A program made the translations under genes and the position numbers. This document shows, piece after piece, positions 1 to 9,139 of a stretch of DNA of 64,000 nt. How positions within the stretch are numbered: position 1 is the first letter of the stretch; the number at the start of each line of letters is the position of its first letter. The notes under the pieces were generated by a model. That model saw nothing but the letters and a program-made list of their open reading frames with translations, was not told the DNA's origin and did not search any database. The stretch is taken from NCBI RefSeq assembly GCF_020151015.1, contig NZ_CP083746.1, positions 2,509,001-2,573,000 on the forward strand, written 5' to 3'. Origin of the DNA: Pseudomonas sp. p1(2021b) (GTDB lineage Bacteria > Pseudomonadota > Gammaproteobacteria > Pseudomonadales > Pseudomonadaceae).

Positions 1-581
1 TCCGCCGGCAACGGCCGGACCTGGTGGTGCTCGACCTCATGCTCCCCGGCCTGGACGGCTTGCAGGTGTGCAGGTTGCTGCGCCAGGAGTCGCAGACCTT
101 GCCGATTCTCATGCTCACGGCCCGCGATGACAGCCATGACCAGGTACTGGGCCTGGAGATGGGCGCCGACGACTACGTCACCAAACCCTGCGAACCGCGA
201 GTGCTGCTCGCCCGAGTGCGTACCCTGTTGCGCCGCAGCAGTGTCAACGAGCCTCGGCTGGACAGCGACCTGATCCAGGTCGGCGGGCTGCGCATCGACC
301 TGGCTGAACGCGTGGTGACCTGGCGGGGCGACGAAGTGGAGTTGTCCAGCGGCGAGTACAACCTGCTGGTAGTGCTGGCGCGCAACGCTGGCGAAGTGCT
401 CAGCCGCGACCGCATCCTCCAGCAACTGCGCGGCATCGAGTTCAACGGCACCGACCGCTCGGTGGACGTGGCGATCTCCAAGCTGCGGCGCAAATTCGAC
501 GACAACGCCGGTGAAGCCCGCAAGATCAAGACCGTCTGGGGCAAGGGCTACCTGTTCAGCCGGGTCGAGTGGGAGTACTGA
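1..581 (+). CDS. OmpR-family response regulator, 5' end outside window
   Basis: The open frame runs in from the left edge (codons in phase from base 3), so the first part of the receiver domain is missing. The phosphoacceptor region is visible as LVVLDLMLPGLDG with the Asp codon at 33, followed by the conserved Thr (MLTARDD) and the KP dipeptide (YVTKPCEPR). The C-terminal half is an OmpR/PhoB winged helix (ELSSGEYNLL, SVDVAISKLRRKF, VWGKGYLF). It ends 6 bp before a sensor kinase gene, so the two form one operon and a phosphorelay pair. Sequence style suggests the RstA/CusR-like group; the signal cannot be read from the sequence. Confidence 0.93.
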   Translation, partial: RRQRPDLVVLDLMLPGLDGLQVCRLLRQESQTLPILMLTARDDSHDQVLGLEMGADDYVTKPCEPRVLLARVRTLLRRSSVNEPRLDSDLIQVGGLRIDLAERVVTWRGDEVELSSGEYNLLVVLARNAGEVLSRDRILQQLRGIEFNGTDRSVDVAISKLRRKFDDNAGEARKIKTVWGKGYLFSRVEWEY

Positions 582-587
582 CACGTC

Positions 588-1886
588 ATGCTCAAGATCC
601 TGGTGCGCCTGTATGTGGTGATCATCGCCGCCTATGCCGGGGCGATCCTGTTCATTCCCGACTCCATCGTCGCGCTGTTCCATGACCGTTTCATGGCCTA
701 CAACCTGGAGCAGACCAAGGGCGTGCAGTCGTTGATCGTCCGCCAGTTCCGCCAAGCACCGCGCGACGAATGGCCAGCGGTCGAGCAGCAATTGGCGCAG
801 AGCTTCGCGCCCCTGGAAGTGAAGCTGCAGCCCATGAGCCAGGCCGGGCTCACGGTGGAGGAGCAGGCACGCCTGGAGCATGGCTTGAACGTGGTGCGTA
901 TCGGCGACTGGGGCTATTACGACACGGCCCTCGCGCCGCTCGACCGTGACTGGCTGGTAAGCCTGCACACCCCGCCGGACCCGATCGACATCAACCTGCT
1001 GTCCTGGGGCGTCACGGTGCTGATCGGTGCCGCCCTGCTGGGCTGCCTGCTGCTGTGGGTATGGCCGCACTGGCGCGACCTGGAGCGACTCAAGGAAACC
1101 GCCCGGCGCCTGGGGCAGGGGCAAATGTCCGAACGCACGCACATCTCGCCACGCTCGAACATCGGTGAGCTGGCGGGGGTGTTCGACACCATGGCCAGCG
1201 ACCTGGAGCGCCACGTCAACCAGCAGCGCGAATTGCTCAACGCGGTGTCCCACGAGCTGCGCACACCCTTGACCCGCCTGGACTTCGGCCTGGTGCTGCT
1301 GTTCGACGAAGTGCCACCGGCCAGCCGCAAGCGCCTGCTGGAACTGGTGGGGCATGTGCGCGAGCTGGATGAGTTGGTGCTGGAGCTGTTGTCCTACAGC
1401 CGCCTGCAGAATGCCGACCAGGCGCGTGAACGGGTCGAGGTGTCGTTGCTGGAGCTGGTCGACAGTGTGCTGGGTGGGTTCGCCGAGGAGCTCGACAGCC
1501 GGGGTATCCAGTGGGAAGTGCGCGCCGAGCACAACCTGCCACGGTTCGTCCTGGACCCCAGGCTGACCGCCCGTGCGGTGCAGAACCTGGTGCGCAACGC
1601 GATGCGCTATTGCGATGAAAGCCTGCTGCTGCGCCTGCGCCGTGAGGACGATGGCGCCTGCCTGTTGACCGTGGAAGACGACGGCATCGGCATTCCGCCC
1701 GAGGAACGCGAGCGGATCTTCCAGCCGTTCTACCGCCTCGATCGCAGCCGCGACCGCAACACGGGCGGCTTCGGGCTGGGGTTGGCGATCAGCCGCAGGG
1801 CCATCGAAGGGCAGGGCGGGTCGCTGACCGTGGCACAGTCGGCCCTGGGTGGGGCACAGTTCAGGATTCGCCTGCCGGCAGGATAG
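588..1886 (+). CDS. Sensor histidine kinase, RstB-like
   Basis: Membrane sensor kinase of 432 aa, partner of the regulator just upstream. Two membrane segments (about residues 5-30 and 138-160) flank a periplasmic loop of about 105 residues. A HAMP linker follows (about 160-212). The H-box is NAVSHELRTPLTR with the phosphorylated His at 222, and the ATPase carries N-box (NLVRNAMRY), G1 (DDGIGIP), F (FQPFYRLD) and G2 (GFGLGLAIS) motifs. All catalytic motifs look intact. In E. coli the nfrAB locus also lies beside a two-component system (cusRS), but nothing here shows metal sensing. It converges on the NGR-type cluster. Confidence 0.93.
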   Translation: MLKILVRLYVVIIAAYAGAILFIPDSIVALFHDRFMAYNLEQTKGVQSLIVRQFRQAPRDEWPAVEQQLAQSFAPLEVKLQPMSQAGLTVEEQARLEHGLNVVRIGDWGYYDTALAPLDRDWLVSLHTPPDPIDINLLSWGVTVLIGAALLGCLLLWVWPHWRDLERLKETARRLGQGQMSERTHISPRSNIGELAGVFDTMASDLERHVNQQRELLNAVSHELRTPLTRLDFGLVLLFDEVPPASRKRLLELVGHVRELDELVLELLSYSRLQNADQARERVEVSLLELVDSVLGGFAEELDSRGIQWEVRAEHNLPRFVLDPRLTARAVQNLVRNAMRYCDESLLLRLRREDDGACLLTVEDDGIGIPPEERERIFQPFYRLDRSRDRNTGGFGLGLAISRRAIEGQGGSLTVAQSALGGAQFRIRLPAG

Positions 1887-1900
1887 CCTGTAACGCCCCA

Positions 1901-1974
1901 ATCGCGGGACAAGCCCCACAGGGATTTCGCACGTCTTCAGAGCGGCAGCAATCTCGGTGGGCTTGTCCCGCGAT
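1901..1974. repeat. Inverted repeat between convergent genes (REP-like or bidirectional terminator)
   Basis: Arms at 1901-1919 (ATCGCGGGACAAGCC core) and 1957-1974 are reverse complements with one bulged C. The element fills the space between the convergent kinase and DUF4434 genes. The same GCGGGACAAG/CTTGTCCCGC core recurs at 39043-39154, so it belongs to the genome's family of dispersed palindromes. It has no U-run and could still stop transcription from both sides. Confidence 0.7.
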
Positions 1975-1984
1975 GAACCCTCGC

Positions 1985-2821
1985 TCAGTTCAACGGCAAC
2001 GCACGCGCCCAAGGTCGGTAGCGCAAGGCGAACACCGCTTCGGCATGGCACCCTCCAGTCAACGCCGGTTGTGCCGGCTCGGCGCGAAACGGCTGGCTCG
2101 GTGCGCTGACCTGGCGGAATGCTTCGCGCACGATACCCACGCGGCAGGGCAAGGCTTGCTCATAGGCTTGGCGTACCTGCGCCGGCAGGCGACTGGTGCC
2201 CGCGCCGTCCTGCCACCACACAGTCAAGCCCAGCTCGGCCAGCTGGTCCAGCCAGGCCGCGTTGACCCGCGGCGCCAGGTGCCCGGCGCTGAAGGCGCTC
2301 AGGTGCAACGGCTGGTCCAGCTGCCGGTTGAAGGCCTGCAACTGACGATACAGCGCGTCGCGGCGGCTGGCCTCGTGAAAATGCAGGTCGTCCAGCTCCA
2401 GGGGCAGGTACCAACCCGCGACAGGCAGATCCCAGTGCTGGCGGACCTGGTTGTACTGGGTCAGGGCGCGGCCCAGTTGGGCCTTCCAATAGTTGGCCAG
2501 GCCTTCGCCATCGAGTTCTTCCAGACGTTGGTAGTAGGCCGGGTCCATATACAACCCCAGCACCAGTTCCAGCCCCTGGGCCTGGGCTTCGCGCAGGCTG
2601 TTGGCCAACCACCCCTGGGCGCCGCCGAAGTCGCTGTCGCCATAGACGGTCCACTGCACGATGAGGGTCTTGCCTCCCTGGGCCTTGGTGTCCCGCCACA
2701 GCTGTTGCCATTGGCTGGACGTCACGGCGGCGTCGCGGTTGAGTGGCTGGTAGAACAGACGCTGGTCGGCCACGGTCGGCAGGCACAGGGCAAGCATGCA
2801 AATCGCCAGGATCGTACGCAT
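1985..2821 (-). CDS. Secreted DUF4434-type protein of the NGR cluster (YbcH-like)
   Basis: A 278 aa protein with a cleavable signal peptide (MRTILAICMLALCLPTVAD). The body has features of a TIM-barrel glycosidase-like fold: repeated strand-helix units, LVLGLYMDPAYYQRL, and an acidic WYLPLELDDLHF segment. E. coli has a gene of similar type (ybcH) next to nfrA. A periplasmic role in trimming or handling the secreted glycan fits, but catalysis is unproven. Its start codon overlaps the nfrA stop by one base, so it is the last gene of the wecB-nfrB-nfrA unit. Confidence 0.75.
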   Translation of the reverse strand: MRTILAICMLALCLPTVADQRLFYQPLNRDAAVTSSQWQQLWRDTKAQGGKTLIVQWTVYGDSDFGGAQGWLANSLREAQAQGLELVLGLYMDPAYYQRLEELDGEGLANYWKAQLGRALTQYNQVRQHWDLPVAGWYLPLELDDLHFHEASRRDALYRQLQAFNRQLDQPLHLSAFSAGHLAPRVNAAWLDQLAELGLTVWWQDGAGTSRLPAQVRQAYEQALPCRVGIVREAFRQVSAPSQPFRAEPAQPALTGGCHAEAVFALRYRPWARALPLN

Positions 2822-5817
2822 CAGAAGGTCAACTCCACACCCAGCAACACGCCATTGGCGCGCTCATAGAGATTGCCGCCCAGCGACTGCTGGTATTCGG
2901 CGCGTACTTTCAGCGAGCCGCGGTAGGCGTTGTAGCGGTCGTCGTCGAACCACCACTGCCAGCGCACGCCCACGCCGGTGCGCAGGTCCTGGCGCCAATC
3001 ATTGCTCGGGTCCTGGCTGGCGAACTCGAGGAAACCATAGGGCATGACCGTCTGTGGTGAGTTGCCAGGCAGTTTCCAGGCGTGGCCTTGCTGGTAGCGT
3101 GACAACCACGCATGGTCGCCGGCGCGGGTCCACCAGGCGGCATCCAGGTAGAGGAAGCGCTCGTTCCATTGGTCCTCGTCCACCCGCCAGTCGTTGCGCC
3201 AATCGCCCTGGTCGAGGAACGAGGCGGTGGCCCGCAGCAGCAGGTCATTGCTCGATTCGGCATGGTGGCGCAGGTCGCCCCAGTTGCCGCCCACCTTGGC
3301 CGGGCTGAGCAGCTCCCCCAAGCTCAGCCCGTTGTAGTGGTCGCTGTCGACCTGGCGCTGGTGATAGAGCTCGGCATACAGGTTGAGGTTGGCCTGGCCG
3401 AACGGCTTGTAGCGCAGGCCGACGCCGGTGCCCAGGCTCTGGGCGTAGTCGGTGCGGCTCTGGCCGCCGAACAGCACGCGGCCATAGACCGACAGGGTGC
3501 TGCCGTTGCGGCTGGGCTCTTCGCCCAGGGCATGGTCCCACATGGCGATCTGCACGTTCTGCGAGCGGGCCCGGCGTTCGGTGCTGCGTGCCCCGTTCTC
3601 GAGAAACTTGTCGTTGGTCGAGGTGCCGGCGGGCGACCAGGTGCTGGCCAGGGTGACCGTGTCACGCCGCGACAGCGTTTCGTGGGCTCGGCGCTGGCGG
3701 TACTTGCGGGCCTCGAGGCTGCCGTACTCGTCATCACCGTCCACCAGGTTCTGTTCCTCGTCGATGACCCGGCGCAGCTCACGGCGGGCCGCGGCGCTGT
3801 CCTCGGCTTCGTCGTAGCGCAGTGCCAGGGTCTCGCCCAGGCGGTAGTCCTCGGGGAAGTCGCGGGTGGCCCGCTCCAGATAGGGAATGGCGGCCAGGCG
3901 TTGCTGCCTGTGCGCTGAACCGGCCAGGCGCATGCCATAGTCGGCACGGTAGCGTGGCTGGTCGGGTGCCAGGCGCACGGCCTCGGCCAGCCAGGCCATG
4001 GCCAGGGTGCTTTCGCCGGCTTGCTGGGCGGTGTTGGCCGCCGCGTAGTAGTGCTCGGCGCGGGGGGCATGGGCCAGGGCCTGGCGCTGGAATTCCAGAG
4101 CCTTGGCCAGGTCGCCCTGGCGCTGCGCGATGGCGGCGCCCAGGGCCCAGTCGTCGGCGCTTTGGTGGGCGGCTGCGTCCCAATGGGCACGGGCTGCGTC
4201 GGCATCGCCGGCATTGAGCGCGCCCTGGGCGGCGGTCATCCGCGCATTGTCGTTCCAGGCGTCGGCAGGCAGGCTGCGCCAGATAGGCGCGGCGGCCTCG
4301 AAATCGCCGGCAGCCTCCAGGGCATAGGCCAACGGCAGGCGGCTGCCCGGGTCGCCCAGGCGTTCGGCGGCCTGGTAGTAGACCACTGCCTGCCCGGGCT
4401 GGCCGGGCATGGCGCAGCGCCCCAGGGCGCGGTACTGTCCGGCCTCGGTGGGCGTGGGCACAGCCTGGCGCACGGCGTCGCATTGGCCGGCCTCGGCCAG
4501 TCGGCCCAGCAGCTGGGCACGGGTGTCGGCATCGACTCGGGGCACCAGGTGCAGCATGCGACGGGTATCCAGGGGCGCGTCGTTGCGGGCGTAGAGGTTG
4601 CCCAGGCGTTGCAGCAGGTTCGCTGTCAGGCGGCCCTGGCGGCGATCGTAGGCGGGTACCAGCAGCTGTCGGGCGCGGTCCGGGTGGCCTTGTTCGAGCA
4701 GCAGGTAGCTGGCCTGTTCGAGGGCGGCCAGGTCGCCGGTCTGGTGGTAGCGCTGCTCCCATTGCGCGGCGGTGCGCGGTTGGGGCGGCGCAGGCGGGTC
4801 GCCATACAGGCGCTGCTTGAGCACCGCATGGGCACGTGGGTCGGCGCTGGCATTGCAGCCGGCGAACTGTTCACGGGCCTGTTGCGGGTCGTGACGGGAA
4901 AGCCAGTCGACGGTTTCCAGGCAGGGCCGCTGCAGTTCGTTGCTGAGGGTGCGCACCAGGGCGGCGTCGTCGCCTTCACGGGCCAGCTCCCACAATTGTT
5001 GGCGTTGTTCGGGTTGTTGCAGCTGCTCGGTCGGCAGAGCCTGCAGCCAGCGTTGCGCCTGCTGGTTGTGGCCGACTGCGATGGCGCGGTTGGCCATGGC
5101 CAGGCGCGCCTCGTTGGCGGCCTTCTCGGACGGCGCGCTGGCCAGCAGCTTTTGCAGGCCTTGTTCGTCGATTTGCTGGATATAGGCATTGGCCAGGCGG
5201 TGCCAGTCTTGCACCGGCAAGGTGCCTTGCTCGGCCAGTGGCTGCAACTGCTCGATGGTTTCGCCCCAGTTGCGCAATTGCTCGGCGAAGTTGGCGCGGG
5301 TCAGGCGCAGGACCATGCCGTCATCTCGCGGTGGCAGGTGGTTGAGCCAGTCCAGGGCGCGGGCAGCACCGCCGAACTTGGCCAGGCTCAGGCTATAGGC
5401 CTGCCACAGGCGCACCCGCTGGTGGCCTTCGCTGTTGGCGAGCCAGCCTTCGACCTGGCTGGCCGGTGGCGGGTCCTGTTCGATCCAGGTCAGGCGCAGC
5501 TCGAGCAAGGCATCGACATGCTCGGGGGTATCGTCGAGCTGTTCGGCGAGCGCCTCGGCCTCCTTGTAGCGGCGCTGGTGGGCCAGGGCCTGCATCAGCA
5601 GGGCCCTGGCTTCGTCGTTGTTGGGCACCCGCTGCAGCACGTGGCGGGTCAGGCGTTCGACCTCCTGCCAGTTGTCGCGCTGCGCTTCGCGGTAGCTGCG
5701 CTCCATGAACGGGTAGCTGCGAAAACGCTGGAAGTCGCTCATCGGCGCGGCCGCCGTGGGCAGGGAGGCGGTGCACAGCAACAGGCCAGTGAGGGTCAGG
5801 GAAAGACGGGGCTTCAT
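2821..5817 (-). CDS. nfrA: NfrA-type outer-membrane glycan exporter / phage N4 receptor homologue
   Basis: A 998 aa protein, close to the size of E. coli NfrA. It has a signal peptide (to about residue 24) and a long helical TPR-rich periplasmic part (repeated YKEAEAL, ALDWLN, AMAWLAEAVRLAPDQ units, about residues 30-680). The C-terminal region of about 300 residues is rich in aromatic alternating strands and ends in VLLGVELTF, a typical outer-membrane barrel end. In E. coli NfrA and NfrB are needed for export of the N4 glycan receptor. The start overlaps the nfrB stop by 4 bp, indicating translational coupling. Barrel loops, which would decide phage binding, cannot be judged by eye. Confidence 0.88.
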   Translation of the reverse strand: MKPRLSLTLTGLLLCTASLPTAAAPMSDFQRFRSYPFMERSYREAQRDNWQEVERLTRHVLQRVPNNDEARALLMQALAHQRRYKEAEALAEQLDDTPEHVDALLELRLTWIEQDPPPASQVEGWLANSEGHQRVRLWQAYSLSLAKFGGAARALDWLNHLPPRDDGMVLRLTRANFAEQLRNWGETIEQLQPLAEQGTLPVQDWHRLANAYIQQIDEQGLQKLLASAPSEKAANEARLAMANRAIAVGHNQQAQRWLQALPTEQLQQPEQRQQLWELAREGDDAALVRTLSNELQRPCLETVDWLSRHDPQQAREQFAGCNASADPRAHAVLKQRLYGDPPAPPQPRTAAQWEQRYHQTGDLAALEQASYLLLEQGHPDRARQLLVPAYDRRQGRLTANLLQRLGNLYARNDAPLDTRRMLHLVPRVDADTRAQLLGRLAEAGQCDAVRQAVPTPTEAGQYRALGRCAMPGQPGQAVVYYQAAERLGDPGSRLPLAYALEAAGDFEAAAPIWRSLPADAWNDNARMTAAQGALNAGDADAARAHWDAAAHQSADDWALGAAIAQRQGDLAKALEFQRQALAHAPRAEHYYAAANTAQQAGESTLAMAWLAEAVRLAPDQPRYRADYGMRLAGSAHRQQRLAAIPYLERATRDFPEDYRLGETLALRYDEAEDSAAARRELRRVIDEEQNLVDGDDEYGSLEARKYRQRRAHETLSRRDTVTLASTWSPAGTSTNDKFLENGARSTERRARSQNVQIAMWDHALGEEPSRNGSTLSVYGRVLFGGQSRTDYAQSLGTGVGLRYKPFGQANLNLYAELYHQRQVDSDHYNGLSLGELLSPAKVGGNWGDLRHHAESSNDLLLRATASFLDQGDWRNDWRVDEDQWNERFLYLDAAWWTRAGDHAWLSRYQQGHAWKLPGNSPQTVMPYGFLEFASQDPSNDWRQDLRTGVGVRWQWWFDDDRYNAYRGSLKVRAEYQQSLGGNLYERANGVLLGVELTF

Positions 5818-7988
5818 GCCACCTCCCGGGTCAGGTCATAGGCGGCCTGCTGCTCGCTGGCCTGTTCGGCGAGGGCTTGCTGCAGCACGTCCTCGGTGAT
5901 GATGCCGCGGGCGACCAGGTGCTGGCCCAGGGTCATGTGCTCGGGGTCGAAATCGATCAGCGCCTGGTTGAACAGGGTCACCGGCACCATGCCGCGTACT
6001 TGCAGCAGGGCGCCGAGCATGACCAGGTGCACGCATACCCGCTCCAGCAGCGCGGCATCGTCCTGGTTGCGCTCCAGCACAGCGAGCATCTGCCGGGTTT
6101 CCTCCTTCTGCCACGGGCTGGGGTAGTGATGGTGCAAGCCTAGAGCGACCCGGCCCTGGGGCGCCAGGCGATTGCTGACCGGGCGCTTGAGCTGGCGGCT
6201 GATGACCCCGAGCGAGACCTGGCTGACCGGGCTTTCACTGGCCAGTACCAGGGTTTCGCCGTCCTCGGCGACTGGGAGTACGCCGTAGTGGGTGGCCAGG
6301 CGTCGGGGCAGCTGGGCGATCAGTTGCGGCGAAACCTTGAATGGGTTGAGGGGGGCCCAGGGCAGGTCCATCTGTTCGGCCAGGGCCTCGACCAGCTGCT
6401 CGCTGGTGAGCCAGCCACGCAACAGCAATTCGCGGCCGAGGCGCCGGCGCACCGGGCTGGTGATCGCCTGTTGCAGCTGCTCGTCGGTGATCAGGCCCTT
6501 GGCTACCAGGCGCTGGCCCAGGGGTGTGCGGGCGGGCGAGGCGATGGCAGGGAACTCGTGGGTGGTCTTGTCCCAGGCCACGCGCCGCGAATCGCCCATC
6601 TCCATGACCTGGCGCAGGGCCCGCAGGTTGGCGAAGAAGTTGACGAAGTTGCTCCACATCATGCGCGGCGCCGACAGCAGCCCTTCGCCGATGCCGTAGT
6701 AGCGGGTGACGAACCAGCCGCGCTGGAACAGGCGGTTGATCAGCAGCAGGCCGTTGAGCCAGAGCAAGGTGGACAGCAGCCAGCTGTCGCCCAGGATCGA
6801 CATGAAGCGCCACGACTCAGGGGCGATGGTGGTCACCAGCCAGATGGCCAGCAACACCAGCAGCAACAAGTTGACCAAAAAACTCAGCAGGTAGGCGAAC
6901 AGCCCGCGGCGGTCACGCCAGAGGAAGTAGTTGAGTGCGCCCTTGCGGCTCCAGCCCAGGTTACTGGTGCCCTGGAACACGATGCCGACGATCCATCGCG
7001 ACTTCTGGCGAATGGCGTGTTGCCAGTCGCGCGGGAAGTGCTCGCGCACACAGATCACCTGGGAGAACCGCCGGCTCATGCCCCAGCGCCATTCCTGCTT
7101 GAGGGCCAAGGCCGGGTCGGTGATGGAGTAGCGGGCGAAGATGCACTTCATGCCCTTGTGCTTGAGGCGAAAACCGATGTCGTAGTCTTCGGTCAGGCTC
7201 TGCACGTCGAAGGCGATGCCGTCGCCATCTTCGAGCAGGGCGCTGATGGCGCGGCGGCTGAAGCAAGTGCCGACCCCGGCGCTGGGCACCTGACCGGTCA
7301 GCGCCTCGCGTACGATCACGTCCTTGCCGTGGTTCTCGGCGAACTCATCGACGTAGTGCCCGGCGGTGAAGCCTTTCCATTCCGGTGCGTAGGGGTAGAC
7401 CGGGATCTGGATCATGTCCTTGTTCGGCAGCAGGTAGTTGAACAGGCGCAGTTCCATGGGCGAGATCACGTCTTCGGCATCGTGCAGGATGAAACCGGCG
7501 AATTCGATGCGTGCGTCCTGCTGGAAGCGCAGGATCGCGTCGATGATGTTGTTCAGGCAGTCGGCCTTGCTGGTCGGGCCGGGGCGTGCGCAGACCACCT
7601 TGTGCACGTTGGGGTAGTGCAGGCACACGGCATCGACGTCGGCCTGGGTCTGCGGGTCGTTTGGGTAGGTGCCGACGAAGATCTGGTAGTTCTCGTAGTC
7701 GATGGTCGAGGCGGCCAGGCGCGCCATCTCGCCGACCACGCCCACTTCGTTCCAGGCCGGGACCATGATCGCCAGGGGTTTTTCCGGTACTTCGAACAGG
7801 CGCTTCTCGTCGGCCGGCTCGAAGCGGTCGTAGATGCGAAAACGCCGGATCAGCTTGCGGCCCCAATAGCAGATGTCGATGAACAGGTCGTCCAGGCCCA
7901 GCAGGAACATCAGGCTGGCCAGGGCGATAGCCAGCAGCTTCAGGCCGAACAGCACATAGACGAGGAAGTCGATGAAGGCCAGGCTCAT
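5814..7988 (-). CDS. nfrB: NfrB-type processive glycosyltransferase with c-di-GMP-binding MshEN repeats
   Basis: Inner-membrane polysaccharide synthase, 724 aa. Membrane segments lie at about 10-35, 365-388 and 400-420. The GT2 domain between them carries HDAED (169-173), TED (266-268) and QKSRW (328-332, the QxxRW motif of processive synthases). The C-terminal third holds three MshEN-like units: PLGQRLVAKGLITDEQLQQA (489-508), RRLGRELLLRGWLTSEQLVE (515-534) and LGQHLVARGIITEDVLQQAL (687-706). MshEN domains bind c-di-GMP, and E. coli NfrB is c-di-GMP activated. The likely donor is UDP-ManNAc from the overlapping wecB. Confidence 0.92.
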   Translation of the reverse strand: MSLAFIDFLVYVLFGLKLLAIALASLMFLLGLDDLFIDICYWGRKLIRRFRIYDRFEPADEKRLFEVPEKPLAIMVPAWNEVGVVGEMARLAASTIDYENYQIFVGTYPNDPQTQADVDAVCLHYPNVHKVVCARPGPTSKADCLNNIIDAILRFQQDARIEFAGFILHDAEDVISPMELRLFNYLLPNKDMIQIPVYPYAPEWKGFTAGHYVDEFAENHGKDVIVREALTGQVPSAGVGTCFSRRAISALLEDGDGIAFDVQSLTEDYDIGFRLKHKGMKCIFARYSITDPALALKQEWRWGMSRRFSQVICVREHFPRDWQHAIRQKSRWIVGIVFQGTSNLGWSRKGALNYFLWRDRRGLFAYLLSFLVNLLLLVLLAIWLVTTIAPESWRFMSILGDSWLLSTLLWLNGLLLINRLFQRGWFVTRYYGIGEGLLSAPRMMWSNFVNFFANLRALRQVMEMGDSRRVAWDKTTHEFPAIASPARTPLGQRLVAKGLITDEQLQQAITSPVRRRLGRELLLRGWLTSEQLVEALAEQMDLPWAPLNPFKVSPQLIAQLPRRLATHYGVLPVAEDGETLVLASESPVSQVSLGVISRQLKRPVSNRLAPQGRVALGLHHHYPSPWQKEETRQMLAVLERNQDDAALLERVCVHLVMLGALLQVRGMVPVTLFNQALIDFDPEHMTLGQHLVARGIITEDVLQQALAEQASEQQAAYDLTREVA

Positions 7989-9139
7989 GCGTCGCCCCGC
8001 CCGGCGGCTTGCTCTTCGAGCCAGCGACTCAAGCGCTCGGCGATGCGCTCGCTGGCGTGGCCGTCACCGAAGGGGGTGTACACCCTGGCCATGCGTGCGT
8101 AGGCCTCGGGGTCATCGAGCAGCAGGCTGGTCTGGGCGACGATCTGGTCGGTATCGGTGCCCACCAGCTTGACCGTGCCGCCCTTGAGCACCGCCGGGCG
8201 CTCGGTGACCTTGCGCAGCACCAACACCGGCTTGCCCAGGGCGGGGGCTTCCTCCTGCACGCCGCCGGAGTCGGTGAGGATCACGTCGGCACGGTTCATC
8301 AACCAGACGAAATGCGGGTAGTCCTGGGGCGGCACCAGGTGGATGTTGCCACGCCCGGACAACACGCCGTACACCGCCTGCTGGACCTGCGGATTCAGGT
8401 GCACCGGGTAGACGAACTGTACGTGCGGGTAGCGCTCGCCCAACTGGGCCAGCGCCTTGCAGATGCGCTCGAAGCCCTGGCCGAAGTTCTCCCGGCGGTG
8501 GCCGGTGATGAGCACCATGCGCTGGTCGTTGTGCAGTACGGCCAGCGGCGAGTCGGCGGCAGGTTGCCAGTTCTGCGCGGCCAGGTGGTCGCGCATCCAC
8601 AACAGGGCATCGATCACCGTGTTGCCGGTGACTTCGATCTGGTCGGGGTGCACGCCTTCGCGGATCAGGTTGGCATCCGAGTCGCGGGTCGGCGTGAAGT
8701 GCAGGTCGGCCAGTACGCCGGTGAGGCGGCGGTTGGCTTCTTCCGGCCAGGGCTGCCTGAGGTTGCCAGTGCGCAGGCCCGCCTCGACATGGCCGATGGG
8801 GATCTGGCGGTGGAAGGCGGCGAGGGCGGCGATGGCGCTGGTGGTGGTGTCGCCATGGACCAGGACGATCTGCGGCTTGACCTGTTCGTAGGCCTGGTCG
8901 AGCTTGTCCAGCAGGTCGCGGGACAGGCCGTTGAGGGTCTGGCTGTGGGTCATCACCTTGAGGTCCTGGTCGACGCCAAGGCCAAAGGCGGTCAGCAATT
9001 GCTCGAGCATTTCCCGGTGTTGGCCGGTGGAGCAGATGTGCAGGTCGATCCCGGGCCATTGACGCAACACGCGGGCCAGGGGCGCCATCTTGATCGCTTC
9101 AGGGCGGGTACCGAATACCATCATGACGGTATGTGCCAT
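7985..9139 (-). CDS. wecB: UDP-N-acetylglucosamine 2-epimerase (non-hydrolysing)
   Basis: Converts UDP-GlcNAc to UDP-ManNAc in the cytoplasm. The 384 aa protein carries GTRPEAIKMAP at the N-terminus, HGDTTTS, HVEAGLRT, GHRRENFG and TDSGGVQEEAP, all hallmarks of the family. I start at 9139 (MAHTVMMVFGTRPEA) because GGAGG lies 8 nt upstream; a longer open frame to 9376 adds a non-homologous basic stretch. The stop overlaps the nfrB start (ATGA), so this is probably a cluster-dedicated copy supplying the NGR synthase, in contrast to the distant shared wecB used in E. coli. Confidence 0.94.
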   Translation of the reverse strand: MAHTVMMVFGTRPEAIKMAPLARVLRQWPGIDLHICSTGQHREMLEQLLTAFGLGVDQDLKVMTHSQTLNGLSRDLLDKLDQAYEQVKPQIVLVHGDTTTSAIAALAAFHRQIPIGHVEAGLRTGNLRQPWPEEANRRLTGVLADLHFTPTRDSDANLIREGVHPDQIEVTGNTVIDALLWMRDHLAAQNWQPAADSPLAVLHNDQRMVLITGHRRENFGQGFERICKALAQLGERYPHVQFVYPVHLNPQVQQAVYGVLSGRGNIHLVPPQDYPHFVWLMNRADVILTDSGGVQEEAPALGKPVLVLRKVTERPAVLKGGTVKLVGTDTDQIVAQTSLLLDDPEAYARMARVYTPFGDGHASERIAERLSRWLEEQAAGRGDA

